From positions 1 through 22,901 of the forward strand of contig JARRON010000050.1 in the NCBI GenBank assembly GCA_037383845.1: DNA of 22,901 nucleotides, given 5' to 3'. A program made the position numbers and the translations under genes. Under the pieces are notes generated by a model that did no database searches, was not told the DNA's origin, and saw only the letters and a list, made by a program, of their open reading frames with translations. This document shows, one piece after another, positions 1-10,606 of this stretch; the first letter of the stretch is position 1; each line of letters opens with the position of its first letter. The DNA is from JARRON01 sp037383845. GTDB lineage: Bacteria > Pseudomonadota > Gammaproteobacteria > Steroidobacterales > XN24.

Positions 1-60
1 TTGTCGGCCGACCCTGTGAATCTCCGAAAAGCCTTCCCTGGTCTTCCGGGCTTCCGACGT

Positions 61-85
61 TAAAGGCCCCGCATCCGTCGGGGCC
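61..85 (-). terminator. Hairpin after cmk, possible intrinsic terminator
   Basis: A perfect 7-bp stem (GGCCCCG / CGGGGCC) with a 7-base loop lies 13 bases past the cmk stop codon. Read in the direction of cmk, the stem is followed by TTTA, so the U-tract is short. It could end the gyrA-to-cmk unit, or only attenuate or protect the 3' end: rpsA commonly follows cmk in gammaproteobacteria and would lie off the left edge. The first 60 bases of the window hold no other feature I can support. Confidence 0.5.
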
Positions 86-98
86 GGTGTATAAATCC

Positions 99-785
99 TC
101 AGTCCGCGCTGCTGCCTGGGCCAGTGCGGCGGTCGACTTCCGACAGCACCCTGTCCACTACCTGCTCTGCGGACAGATCGGTGCTATCGATCACCACCGC
201 GTCGTCTGCTGGACGCAGGGGAGACACTGTCCGGTCCGCGTCTCGGCGGTCCCGGGCCGTGACCTCCCGGAAAAGGTCGGCGAGGTTAACATCAAAACCC
301 TTTTCCTTCAACTGCTTATAGCGGCGACGCGCCCGTTCCTCCGCGCTCGCGGTCAGGAACACCTTCACCTGGGCTTCGGGAAAGATCACGGTCCCCATGT
401 CCCTGCCGTCTGCCACCAGTCCCGGTGGGCGCGCGAAACCCCGCTGCAGTCCCACCAGTGCGTGGCGGACAGCGGGCAACGCCGCAACCCTCGAGGCCCG
501 GTCCCCGCAGGACTCCGTGCGAATTTCGCCGGACACCTCCTCGTCTCCCAGCCAAACCTCCTCTTCCCCCGGCCCGAAGCGCACCGGCAGGCCGGACGCG
601 AGCCGGGCCAGGCCGGCCTCGTCGTCCAGGGGGACACCCGCCCTGCCGGCCGCCAGGGCCACGAGGCGGTACAGGGCGCCGCTGTCCAGAAGGTGCCAGC
701 CCAGCCGCCGGGCCGCCTGCCGCGCCACCGTGCCCTTGCCCGAACCGCTGGGCCCGTCGATGGCCAGGACCGGCACCTGGCTCAT
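99..785 (-). CDS. cmk: Cytidylate kinase
   Basis: Transfers phosphate from ATP to CMP or dCMP in the cytosol, feeding CTP and dCTP pools. The 228-residue length is usual for bacterial Cmk. The P-loop GPSGSGKGT is at residues 11-19. It is followed by the nucleoside-monophosphate-binding LLDSGALYR segment and, further on, the conserved DGRDMGTVIFPEA motif and an ERARRR lid-type arginine cluster. The ATG overlaps the aroA stop as ATGA, so translation is probably coupled to aroA. It is the last gene of the minus-strand run. aroA-cmk is a classic gammaproteobacterial pair, usually followed by rpsA. Confidence 0.97.
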   Translation of the reverse strand: MSQVPVLAIDGPSGSGKGTVARQAARRLGWHLLDSGALYRLVALAAGRAGVPLDDEAGLARLASGLPVRFGPGEEEVWLGDEEVSGEIRTESCGDRASRVAALPAVRHALVGLQRGFARPPGLVADGRDMGTVIFPEAQVKVFLTASAEERARRRYKQLKEKGFDVNLADLFREVTARDRRDADRTVSPLRPADDAVVIDSTDLSAEQVVDRVLSEVDRRTGPGSSAD

Positions 786-2098
786 TCCCCGGCCCCCGGG
801 AGTGTCTCCACCCCGAGCCCGAGGCCTGCGGCGGCGGCCTCGAATCCCGGGAACGAGGTAGCCACGTTCGCCACGTCCGAGACCACCAGGTCGTCCCCGG
901 CGGCGGCCGCCGCCGCAGCGAAGGCCATGGCGACCCGGTGGTCGCCCGCGGCGTCTACTTGTCCGCCGGAGATCCGGCCGCCCTGGATCTCGATGCCGTC
1001 GTCCTGCTCCCGGACCCGGACGCCGACCGCGGCAAGGTTGCGGGCCATGACCGCCAGCCGGTCAGATTCCTTGACCCGGAGCTCCGCGGCCCCGCGGACC
1101 CGGGTCGTGCCCCGGGCCGCCGCCGCGGCCACGAACAGGGCGGGGAACTCGTCGATCGCCAGGGGTACCAGCTCAGGTGGCACGTCAATGCCCTTCAGCT
1201 CGCTGCGCCACACCAGCAGGTCGGCCACCGGCTCTCCCCCCTCTTCCCTCAGGCCTTCCTGCTCGATCCTGCCCCCCATGGCCGCGAGGATCTCCAGCAA
1301 CCCCGTTCGGGTGGGATTCACCCCCACGCCGTCCAGACGGAGTGGTTCATCGCCGGCCCCGAGGAGCCCCGCCACGAGGAAGAAAGCCGCCGACGAGAAA
1401 TCCCCGGGCACGCGGACTTTCCCGCCCTCGGGCCGGCCGCCGCCGTCGATCCGGGCCCCCCAGCCGCCCCAGCTCACCGGGAGGCCCAGCGCGGCCATCA
1501 GCCGTTCGGTGTGATCCCGGGTGGGAGCAGGCTGGAATACCGCGGTCTCCCCTTCCGCGGCCATGCCGGCCAGCAGGATCGCGGACTTCACCTGGGCACT
1601 GGCCACGGGCAGCTCGTAGCGAATGCCGGCCAGGGCGGAAGACGGTTCCAGGGTCATCGGGGGACAGCCGTCCTGGGTCCGGATGCGCGCGCCCATGAGG
1701 CGCAACGGCTCCGCAACGCGCTCCATTGGCCGTCGGCGCAGGGACGCATCGCCGGTGAGCACCGCGCCGATGCCCTGCCCCGCCAGGAGCCCGCACAGCA
1801 GGCGTATACCGGTGCCCGCGTTACCCAGGTCCAGGGGCATGGACGGCGCCCGGAGGGACTCCGGCGGCGTGATCCGCAGCCCGCCGCCGGGCAGGTCGGC
1901 CACCTCGGCTCCGAGCATTTCCACCGCCCGGCGGGTGGCGATGCAGTCATCGCCGGCCAGAAACCCTTCGACTTCCAGCGGGGCCGTGGCCACTGCGCCC
2001 AGCAGCAGCGCACGGTGGGACACGGACTTGTCGCCGGGCACCCGCAGGGTCCCGGCGAGCCGGGGAGAGGGCCGGATGCGCCAGGCCTGGGCCGTCAT
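782..2098 (-). CDS. aroA: 3-phosphoshikimate 1-carboxyvinyltransferase (EPSP synthase), class-II-like
   Basis: Sixth step of the shikimate pathway: joins phosphoenolpyruvate to shikimate 3-phosphate. The protein has 438 residues. The ATG chosen overlaps the hisC stop as ATGA; a longer open frame extends upstream but only shadows hisC. Visible motifs are PGDKSVSHR near residues 21-29, LGNAGTGIRLL at 91-101, SAQVKSAILLAG, RDHTE and NPTR. GDKS, SAQxK, RxHxE and NxTR are the set described for class II EPSP synthases (CP4 type), whereas class I enzymes such as E. coli AroA have GSKS. The residue aligned with Ala100 of CP4 appears to be Gly (NAGTG), so glyphosate behaviour cannot be predicted from sequence alone. 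Confidence 0.97.
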   Translation of the reverse strand: MTAQAWRIRPSPRLAGTLRVPGDKSVSHRALLLGAVATAPLEVEGFLAGDDCIATRRAVEMLGAEVADLPGGGLRITPPESLRAPSMPLDLGNAGTGIRLLCGLLAGQGIGAVLTGDASLRRRPMERVAEPLRLMGARIRTQDGCPPMTLEPSSALAGIRYELPVASAQVKSAILLAGMAAEGETAVFQPAPTRDHTERLMAALGLPVSWGGWGARIDGGGRPEGGKVRVPGDFSSAAFFLVAGLLGAGDEPLRLDGVGVNPTRTGLLEILAAMGGRIEQEGLREEGGEPVADLLVWRSELKGIDVPPELVPLAIDEFPALFVAAAAARGTTRVRGAAELRVKESDRLAVMARNLAAVGVRVREQDDGIEIQGGRISGGQVDAAGDHRVAMAFAAAAAAAGDDLVVSDVANVATSFPGFEAAAAGLGLGVETLPGAGE

Positions 2099-3222
2099 TC
2101 CCCGGCCGCCACCGTCTCCAGGGCGACGATGAAGCGATCGTTTTCCCTCGGGGTCCCGATGCTGATGCGAAGATGCCGGGGCAGCCCGTAATTTCCCACC
2201 GGCCGGACGATGACGCCCTCTTGCAGCAGGGCTTCGTAAAGACCGGCAGCGTCCCGCCCGGTATCCACGAGTACGAAGTTGCAGGCAGAGGGCACGACGC
2301 TCATCCCCTGCCGGGCGCAGGCGGCCGCGACCCTGGCCCGCTCTGCATTGTTGACCTGCACACAGTGCTCGACGTGGCCGGGGTCCCCCAGCGCGGCCTC
2401 CGCCGCTTCCAGGGCCAGGCTGTTCACGTTGAAGGGCTGACGCAGCCGGTTCAGCACCTCCGCCACCTCGGGATGGGACAGGCTGTAGCCCACGCGAAGC
2501 CCGGCCAGGCCATAGGCCTTCGAGAAGGTCTGCGTCACCACAAGGTTCGGATACCGCTCCAGCCATTCCGCCGCGTTGGCGTAGGCCGGATCCCGCACAT
2601 AGTCCAGGTAGGCCTGGTCCAGCACCACCAGCGTGTCCCGGGGCACGGCCTCGATGAATTCCCGGACCGCCTCGCCCGGGAGCCAGGTTCCCGTGGGATT
2701 GTTCGGGTTGGCAATGAACACCAGGCGGGTCTTCTCTCCCACCAGTGCGCCCATGGCGTCCAGGTCGTGGCCGTAGGGCGCCACTTCATCGTCCGCCGGG
2801 CGGGCTTCGGCCACCCGGTGAACCGCGCCTGCCGCCTGGACGGCGATCGGATATACGGCGAAGGCATAGCGGGAGTAGACCGCTTCGATGCCGGGGCCGA
2901 GAAAGGCCTGGGCCAGTAACACCAGGACGTCGTTCGAGCCGTTGCCCAGGGTGATGCATTCCGGCGCCACGCCATGGCGATCCGCCAGCGCTCGCTTGAG
3001 CTCAAAGCCGTTGGCATCCGGATAGCGAGCCAGGTCCGCGACCCCGGCGACGATCCGCTGCTGGGCGCAGGGGCTGGGGCCGAAGGGATTCTCGTTGGAG
3101 GCGAGCTTGACGATGTCCCTGACGCCGTACTCACGCTCGAGCTCGGCAATGGGCTTGCCCGGCTGGTACGGCTTGAGCCCCTGCACCCCGGGTGCGGTGA
3201 GCTGGCTGAATCTCCCGCCCAT
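2095..3222 (-). CDS. hisC: Histidinol-phosphate/aromatic aminotransferase (HisC family)
   Basis: PLP-dependent class I/II aminotransferase of 375 residues. The family signature SNENPFGPSP is at about 42-51, ANPNNPTGTW at 171-180, the cofactor-binding aspartate in LDQAY near 202, the Schiff-base lysine in QTFSKAYGLAG at about 235, and the C-terminal RISIGTP arginine motif. An AGGAAG ribosome site precedes the ATG by about 6 bases. The position between pheA and aroA, away from other his genes, matches the HisC2-type paralogue of Pseudomonas, thought to transaminate aromatic keto acids as well as or instead of imidazole acetol phosphate. I infer a role in phenylalanine/tyrosine synthesis, but the sequence cannot separate the two substrates. 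Confidence 0.93.
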   Translation of the reverse strand: MGGRFSQLTAPGVQGLKPYQPGKPIAELEREYGVRDIVKLASNENPFGPSPCAQQRIVAGVADLARYPDANGFELKRALADRHGVAPECITLGNGSNDVLVLLAQAFLGPGIEAVYSRYAFAVYPIAVQAAGAVHRVAEARPADDEVAPYGHDLDAMGALVGEKTRLVFIANPNNPTGTWLPGEAVREFIEAVPRDTLVVLDQAYLDYVRDPAYANAAEWLERYPNLVVTQTFSKAYGLAGLRVGYSLSHPEVAEVLNRLRQPFNVNSLALEAAEAALGDPGHVEHCVQVNNAERARVAAACARQGMSVVPSACNFVLVDTGRDAAGLYEALLQEGVIVRPVGNYGLPRHLRISIGTPRENDRFIVALETVAAGE

Positions 3223-3259
3223 TGCGTCTTCCTGGCCGATCCTCGGTGAGCCCGGGATT

Positions 3260-4357
3260 CTACAGGATCGCCGTGGGATAGGACCCCAGCACGCGGTAGA
3301 ACGGAACCCGGACTTCCAGGTCCTTCAGCGCCGCCGCCACGTTGGCGTCCTCCACGTGGCCTTCCACGTCCACGAAGAACACGTAGTCCCACTTGCCGCG
3401 GCGCGACGGCCGGGACTCGATCCGGGTCATGCTGACCTTGTGCTTGGCCAGGGGATACAGCAGTTCCTGCAGCGCGCCGGCGTGGCTGCCGGAGGACAGC
3501 AGGAGGGACGTCTTGTCGCGGCCGCTTCGCGTCAGGATTTCCCGGCCGATGACCAGGAACCGGGTGGTGTTGTCCGGCCGGTCCTCGATGTTGGACATCA
3601 GCACTTTCAGGCCATACACCTCCGCGGCCGCCTCCCCGGCGATGGCGGCTGCGCCCTCCTCGTCCCGCGCGTACCGGGCTGCCTCGGCGTTACTGGAGAC
3701 GGCCACCAGCTCCACGCCCGCCAGTTTCTGCTCGAGCCAGGCCCGGCACTGGGCCAGGGACTGCTGGTGCGAGTAGACCCGGTGGATCTGGTCCAGGCTG
3801 TCCATCCGGCCCAGGAGGTGCTGCCGGATTCGCAGTTCCACCTCACCGCAGATCTTCAGCGGGGAGGAAATGAGCTTGTCCAGCGTGTAGCTGACCGAGC
3901 CCTCCGTGGAATTCTCCACGGGCACGACGCCGAAATCCGCCACGCCCGATTCCACCTCATGGAAGACCTCGTCGATGGTGGCCAGGGACAGGGCCCGGAC
4001 GGAGTGCCCGAAGTGCTTGAGCACGGCCGCCTGGGTGAAGGTTCCCTCCGGTCCCAGGAATGCCACTTTCAGGGGCTCCTGCTGAGCCAGGCACGCAGAC
4101 ATGATCTCCCGGAACAGGCGCAGCATCTCTTCGTCCCTCAGGGGACCGGTATTGCGCGTGAGCACGTTCCGGAGCACCTGGGCTTCCCGCTCCGGCCTGT
4201 AGAAATCCCGGGCACCGGAGGACGCGCCCGTCTTGGACGCGGCAACGTCGTGCGCCAGCCGGGCCCGTTCGCTGATGAGCTGCTGAATCTGCTCGTCGAG
4301 CTCGTCGATCCGCCGACGGACGGTGTCCAGGTCGCCGCGGGCGGCCGGTCCGCTCAT
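3260..4357 (-). CDS. pheA: Bifunctional chorismate mutase / prephenate dehydratase
   Basis: Converts chorismate to prephenate and then phenylpyruvate, the committed route to phenylalanine. The protein is 365 residues in three parts. An AroQ-type chorismate mutase domain is at about 8-92. The prephenate dehydratase domain runs from VAFLGPEGTFTQ (about 98) through the catalytic TRF at 265-267. A C-terminal ACT domain at about 283-360 carries GALQELL and IESRPSRRGKW, the motifs that bind phenylalanine in feedback inhibition. The ATG overlaps the serA stop as ATGA. It is followed after 37 bases by hisC. Feedback control at protein level is expected; I see no leader-peptide attenuator in front of it. 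Confidence 0.97.
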   Translation of the reverse strand: MSGPAARGDLDTVRRRIDELDEQIQQLISERARLAHDVAASKTGASSGARDFYRPEREAQVLRNVLTRNTGPLRDEEMLRLFREIMSACLAQQEPLKVAFLGPEGTFTQAAVLKHFGHSVRALSLATIDEVFHEVESGVADFGVVPVENSTEGSVSYTLDKLISSPLKICGEVELRIRQHLLGRMDSLDQIHRVYSHQQSLAQCRAWLEQKLAGVELVAVSSNAEAARYARDEEGAAAIAGEAAAEVYGLKVLMSNIEDRPDNTTRFLVIGREILTRSGRDKTSLLLSSGSHAGALQELLYPLAKHKVSMTRIESRPSRRGKWDYVFFVDVEGHVEDANVAAALKDLEVRVPFYRVLGSYPTAIL

Positions 4358-5538
4358 GCCGCGGCCGGCGGGGGAATTACCCGGAACGAGAGCACTCCCT
4401 CGATGGAACCGATGCGCTGGAGGACGTCCTCCGGCACCTGGCCGTCCACGTCCACCAGGGTGTAGGCCAGCTCGCCCCGGGACTTGTTGAACAGGTCCGC
4501 GATGTTGAGCCCGGCTTCGGCCAGTGCAGTCGAGATCTGGCCCACCATGTTGGGCACGTTGGCGTTCGCGATGGCCAGCCGGGTCCCCTCGATCCGCGGC
4601 ATGTACGTCTCGGGGAAATTCACCGAGCGACGGATGTTGCCGTTCTCAAGGAACTCGCGGAGATTCTCGGCCACCATGATCGCGCAGTTCTCCTCGGCCT
4701 CCCGGGTCGAAGCGCCCAGGTGCGGCAGGGCGATCACCCTGGCGTGGTCCTTGAGTCCCGGGCTGGGGAAGTCACAGACGTACCGCGCCAGGCTGCCGCC
4801 ATCCAGCGCCGCGCCGACCGCCGCCTCGTCAACGATGCCCCCGCGGGCGAAATTGAGAAGAATGCCCCCCGCGGGCATCAGCTGGAGCCGGTCGGCGTTG
4901 ACCAGGCCGCGGGTCCCGTCGGCCAGGGGCACGTGGACGGTGACCATCTGGGCCCGGCTGAACAGGTCGTCCAGGCTGGCGGCCTGGCGCACGCCGGAAT
5001 CCAGCTGCCAGGCCCGTTCCACGGTGATCTTGGGGTCGTACCCGACCACCTGCATGCCAAGCGCAAGTGCCGCGTTGGCCACTTCCACGCCAATGGCCCC
5101 AAGGCCCACGACGCCGAGGACCTTCCCGGGAAGCTCGGTGCCGACAAAGCGTTTCTTCCCGCTTTCCACGGCCCGGTGCAGCTCCTCGTCTCCGCCGTCG
5201 AGGCCGCGCACGTAGTCCCAGGCCTCGCAGATGTTACGGGAGGCCAGCAGCATGCCGGCCAGGACCAGCTCCTTGACGGCGTTGGCGTTGGCCCCGGGGG
5301 CGTTGAATACCGGCACACCGCGGCCGCTCATGGCCTCGACCGGGATGTTGTTCACGCCGGCGCCGGCCCGGGCGATGGCCTTCACGCTCCCGGGGATGTC
5401 CATTTTGTGCATATCCGCGGAGCGGACCATCACGGCATCCGGGTGGCCGATTTCGGAGGCCACCTCGTAGCGTTCGCGGGGCAGGCGTTCGAGTCCGGCT
5501 AGGGCGATATTGTTTAGTGTGAGGACCTTGAAGGTCAT
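4354..5538 (-). CDS. serA: D-3-phosphoglycerate dehydrogenase, short ACT-domain form
   Basis: First step of serine synthesis: oxidises 3-phosphoglycerate to 3-phosphohydroxypyruvate with NAD. The 394 residues fit the short form: two-lobed dehydrogenase plus one ACT domain (about 320-390), without the ASB domain of longer enzymes. The Rossmann motif GLGAIG is at 145-150, the catalytic arginine in NFARGGIVDE at about 232, and the catalytic histidine in LPHLGAST at about 273. The usual Glu-containing segment between them (VFxxEP type) reads CDFPSPGLKDH, with no obvious Glu. I recall similar DFP forms in other short SerA proteins. It lies directly downstream of serC, so two serine-pathway enzymes are made together. 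An AGGGAG site stands about 9 bases before the ATG. Confidence 0.95.
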   Translation of the reverse strand: MTFKVLTLNNIALAGLERLPRERYEVASEIGHPDAVMVRSADMHKMDIPGSVKAIARAGAGVNNIPVEAMSGRGVPVFNAPGANANAVKELVLAGMLLASRNICEAWDYVRGLDGGDEELHRAVESGKKRFVGTELPGKVLGVVGLGAIGVEVANAALALGMQVVGYDPKITVERAWQLDSGVRQAASLDDLFSRAQMVTVHVPLADGTRGLVNADRLQLMPAGGILLNFARGGIVDEAAVGAALDGGSLARYVCDFPSPGLKDHARVIALPHLGASTREAEENCAIMVAENLREFLENGNIRRSVNFPETYMPRIEGTRLAIANANVPNMVGQISTALAEAGLNIADLFNKSRGELAYTLVDVDGQVPEDVLQRIGSIEGVLSFRVIPPPAAA

Positions 5539-5610
5539 GGCGCGTGGCTCCCTGGAACAGCTGTGGACGGACGGCGATTGCGACGATTATGCCGCAATGC
5601 AGCAGTCCGG

Positions 5611-6693
5611 TCAGCCGTGCTTGCGCTCGAAGTCCTTCATGAAGGCCACCAGCGCGTCCACACCCTCCTGGGGCATGGCGTTGTAAATGCTGGCCCGCAT
5701 GCCGCCGACCGAGCGATGCCCTTTCAGGGTTACCAGGCCGGCCTGCCGGGCCTCCTCGAGGAACGTGCCGTCCAGGGCGGGATCCATCAAGGTGAAAGGC
5801 ACGTTCATCCAGGAGCGGCAGTCCGGATCCACCGGGTTCGCGTAGAAATCGGAGGCGTCGATGGCCCCGTACAGAGTCTCGGCCTTGCGCCGGTTCCGCT
5901 CCCCCATGGCCTCGAGGCCGCCCTGGTCCAGGATCCACTGGAAGACGAGCCCCGCGATGTACCAGGCGAAGGTTGGCGGCGTATTGAGCATGGAGCCGGC
6001 ATCCGCCTGGGCCCGGTAGTCCAGGAATCCCGGCGTCGTCTCCCGCGCCCTGCCCACCAGGTCGTCCCGCACGATCACGATGGTCAGGCCCGCCGGGCCG
6101 ATGTTCTTCTGGGCGCCGGCGTAGATGAGCCCGAACCGGGTCACGTCCAGGGGCCGCGACAGGATGGTCGAGGACATATCCGCCACCAGGGGCACGCCCC
6201 CGGTATCCGGCACAAAATGGAACTCCACGCCGCCGATGGTCTCGTTGGGCGTGTAATGCAGGAAGGCCGCGTCGTCGTGCCGCTGCCAGGTGGACGGGTC
6301 AGGGATGCGCGTGTAGCCCGATTCCGCCGAGTCTGCGGCAACCTGGGCGTCCAGCAGCCGTCGGCCCTCGGCCAGGGCTTTCTTACCCCAGGACCCCGTG
6401 ACCACGTAGTCGGCCCGGTCTTCCGCGCCCGCCAGGTTCATCGGCACGGCGCTGAACTGGCCTGTCGCGCCTCCCTGGAGGAACAGCACACGGTAGTTGT
6501 CGGGAATATTCAGCAGCGCCCGCAGATCCGTCTCGGCCTGCTCGGCGATGGACACGAATTCCTTGCCCCGGTGGGACAGTTCCATCACGGACATTCCCGA
6601 GCCGGCGAAGCTGGTCAACTCCGCCCTTGCCTTTTCCAGGACATCCAGCGGCAGGGCCGCCGGCCCGGCGCTGAAGTTGTAGACGCGTTCCAT
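5611..6693 (-). CDS. serC: Phosphoserine aminotransferase
   Basis: PLP enzyme converting 3-phosphohydroxypyruvate and glutamate to phosphoserine. It also acts on 3-hydroxy-4-phosphohydroxybutanoate where pyridoxal phosphate is made by the DXP-dependent route. The protein begins MERVYNFSAGPAALP, as family members do, with the PLP lysine in AGAQKNIGP at about 196 and HRGKEF and QGGATGQF motifs. An in-frame GTG three codons upstream (ending at 6702) is possible. I chose the ATG because GGGGTGA lies 5 bases before it and the product is then 360 residues, the family norm. It sits between gyrA and serA, a conserved gammaproteobacterial position. Confidence 0.96.
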   Translation of the reverse strand: MERVYNFSAGPAALPLDVLEKARAELTSFAGSGMSVMELSHRGKEFVSIAEQAETDLRALLNIPDNYRVLFLQGGATGQFSAVPMNLAGAEDRADYVVTGSWGKKALAEGRRLLDAQVAADSAESGYTRIPDPSTWQRHDDAAFLHYTPNETIGGVEFHFVPDTGGVPLVADMSSTILSRPLDVTRFGLIYAGAQKNIGPAGLTIVIVRDDLVGRARETTPGFLDYRAQADAGSMLNTPPTFAWYIAGLVFQWILDQGGLEAMGERNRRKAETLYGAIDASDFYANPVDPDCRSWMNVPFTLMDPALDGTFLEEARQAGLVTLKGHRSVGGMRASIYNAMPQEGVDALVAFMKDFERKHG

Positions 6694-6766
6694 CGATTTC
6701 ACCCCGCAGTGCGTGTGCCGCCCGGAACCGGCGCGCTCGGCGGACCCGGGCCTCGTCTGTTCTCGT

Positions 6767-9325
<2,559 letters not shown>

Positions 9326-9413
9326 GCCGTATCCAGTCTTGCGGAATCAGTAAGTTACGTCCGAAGCGGCGAGGGTGCTGCGCTGCGGCGGGAGGGCTCG
9401 TTCAAAGCGGAAC

Positions 9414-9422
9414 ATGGTACCA
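9414..9422 (-). promoter_or_regulatory. Possible extended -10 promoter for gyrA
   Basis: On the minus strand TGGTACCAT reads as an extended -10 (TGn plus TACCAT), in the 134-bp gap between mtnA and gyrA, about 90 bases before the gyrA ATG. No good -35 is found at 16-18 bases. A separate promoter for gyrA within the mtnA-gyrA run would be expected, but the site is only suggestive. Confidence 0.35.
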
Positions 9423-9424
9423 CA

Positions 9425-9443
9425 CGCCGCCCGCTCAGCGGCG
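9425..9443 (-). terminator. GC hairpin between mtnA and gyrA
   Basis: CGCCGC and GCGGCG form a perfect 6-bp stem with a 7-base loop just after the mtnA stop codon. No U-tract follows, so it is a weak terminator candidate at best. It lies just upstream of the possible gyrA -10 and could instead be an operator. Confidence 0.25.
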
Positions 9444-9459
9444 CCGGGAGACGGGCGAT

Positions 9460-10524
9460 TCAGGCCGTGATCAGGGCGGCCAGGGATTCGCGGGACGGCG
9501 GCCGGGCCACGCCCTTTTCCGTGACGATCGCGTCGATCAGTTCAGCGGGGGTGACGTCGAAGGCGGGATTGGCCGCCTCGGCGCCCTCCACCGCCCCGCC
9601 CGCGGCCGCCCAGATCTCTTCGCCGGCCCGTTCCTCGATGGGGATCTCGGCACCCGTCGGCGTATCCATGTCCACGGTGGAACTCGGGGCCACGACCATG
9701 AAGCGCACGCCGTGCTGGCGCGCGAGCACCGCCAGCGCGTAAGTGCCGATCTTGTTGGCGACGTCGCCGTTTGCCGCAATCCTGTCGGCGCCCACGATGA
9801 CCCAAGCCGGCGGGTCACTGCGGAACAGCTGGGCCGCCGCCGAGTCGGCGATCACCGTCACCGGCACCCCTTCCCGCGCCAGCTCCCAGGCGGTCAGTCT
9901 CGCTCCCTGCAGCCAGGGCCGGGTCTCATCAGCCCAGACCCGCTTGATCCGGCCTTCCCGCCAGGCCTGCCGGATGACTCCCAGCGCCGTGCCAAGGCCG
10001 CCGGTGGCCAGGGCGCCCGCATTGCAGTGGGTCAGGACGGTGCATGACTCCTCGATGAGCTCGCTGCCCTTCTCCGCCATGGCCAGGTTCATGGCGATGT
10101 CCTCGGCATGGATGCGGCGGGCCTCCGCCAGCATGGCAGGCTCCGGGTCCGAACCGGGCTGGACATCGACCCGGGACATCCGGTCCACCGCCCAGGACAG
10201 GTTCACCGCCGTCGGGCGGGCCGCCTTGAGCTGCTCAAGGTCCGCCAGGAACCCTTCGCGCCAGCCGTCCCCCGACGCCTTCCAGTGTTGCCTTGCGCTG
10301 AGGACTGCACCGTAGGCCGCCGCCACCCCGATCGCCGGGGCGCCCCGCACGACCATTTCCCGGATGGAACGGGCCGTGGCCGTGGCGTCCTCGTGCAGCA
10401 GGCGCCGGACTTCACCTGGCAGCCGCCGCTGGTCCAGGAGTTCCAGCTTGCCCTCGGTCCAGCGCACCGCGTCGATGCCGCTGGGGTCACGGGGTTCTTC
10501 GGTGGAGCGTTCGGAGTCAGACAC
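9460..10524 (-). CDS. mtnA: S-methyl-5-thioribose-1-phosphate isomerase
   Basis: Methionine salvage enzyme: isomerises methylthioribose 1-phosphate to methylthioribulose 1-phosphate. It is homologous to eIF2B-alpha-type proteins. The catalytic pair is visible: cysteine in THCNAGALAT (about 167) and aspartate in VGADRIAANGD (about 247), with the substrate-site VVRGAPAIG at 58-66. I start at a GTG giving 354 residues, because AAGGG lies 7 bases upstream. The longer open frame continues into the divergent mtaD promoter and start and is not supported. Neighbours fit: gyrA downstream and mtaD divergent, as in Pseudomonas. No other salvage genes (mtnP, mtnB, mtnC, mtnD) are in the window. Confidence 0.95.
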   Translation of the reverse strand: MSDSERSTEEPRDPSGIDAVRWTEGKLELLDQRRLPGEVRRLLHEDATATARSIREMVVRGAPAIGVAAAYGAVLSARQHWKASGDGWREGFLADLEQLKAARPTAVNLSWAVDRMSRVDVQPGSDPEPAMLAEARRIHAEDIAMNLAMAEKGSELIEESCTVLTHCNAGALATGGLGTALGVIRQAWREGRIKRVWADETRPWLQGARLTAWELAREGVPVTVIADSAAAQLFRSDPPAWVIVGADRIAANGDVANKIGTYALAVLARQHGVRFMVVAPSSTVDMDTPTGAEIPIEERAGEEIWAAAGGAVEGAEAANPAFDVTPAELIDAIVTEKGVARPPSRESLAALITA

Positions 10525-10534
10525 AGGCAGGCCC

Positions 10535-10565
10535 TTGGTCGGTACGGGAGCGAGCGCGATAGAAT
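10535..10565 (+). promoter_or_regulatory. Possible promoter for mtaD operon
   Basis: In the 82-bp gap between the divergent mtnA and mtaD genes, TAGAAT (10560-10565) is a good -10 match. The nearest -35-like hexamer, TTGGTC (10535-10540), is 19 bases away, which is long. Transcription would start near 10572, giving a leader of roughly 35 bases. Confidence 0.4.
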
Positions 10566-10566
10566 G

Positions 10567-10585
10567 CCGGGCTTTGGCTGCCCGG
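10567..10585. repeat. Inverted repeat in mtnA-mtaD intergenic region
   Basis: CCGGGC and GCCCGG form a perfect 6-bp inverted repeat with a 7-base spacer, directly after the candidate mtaD -10 box and so near the expected transcription start. It could be an operator controlling one or both divergent units, or a leader hairpin. Confidence 0.35.
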
Positions 10586-10606
10586 ACCACGAGGCGTCCC
10601 CGGAGC

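Noticed and set aside
425..2191. A 588-codon plus-strand frame opposite cmk and aroA
   Set aside because: Both genes on the minus strand are certain; the plus-strand translation is Pro/Arg/Gly-rich with no known motif.
2099..2566. A longer N-terminus for AroA
   Set aside because: The extra residues are an out-of-frame reading of hisC; the ATG at 2098 overlaps the hisC stop and starts at the family N-terminus.
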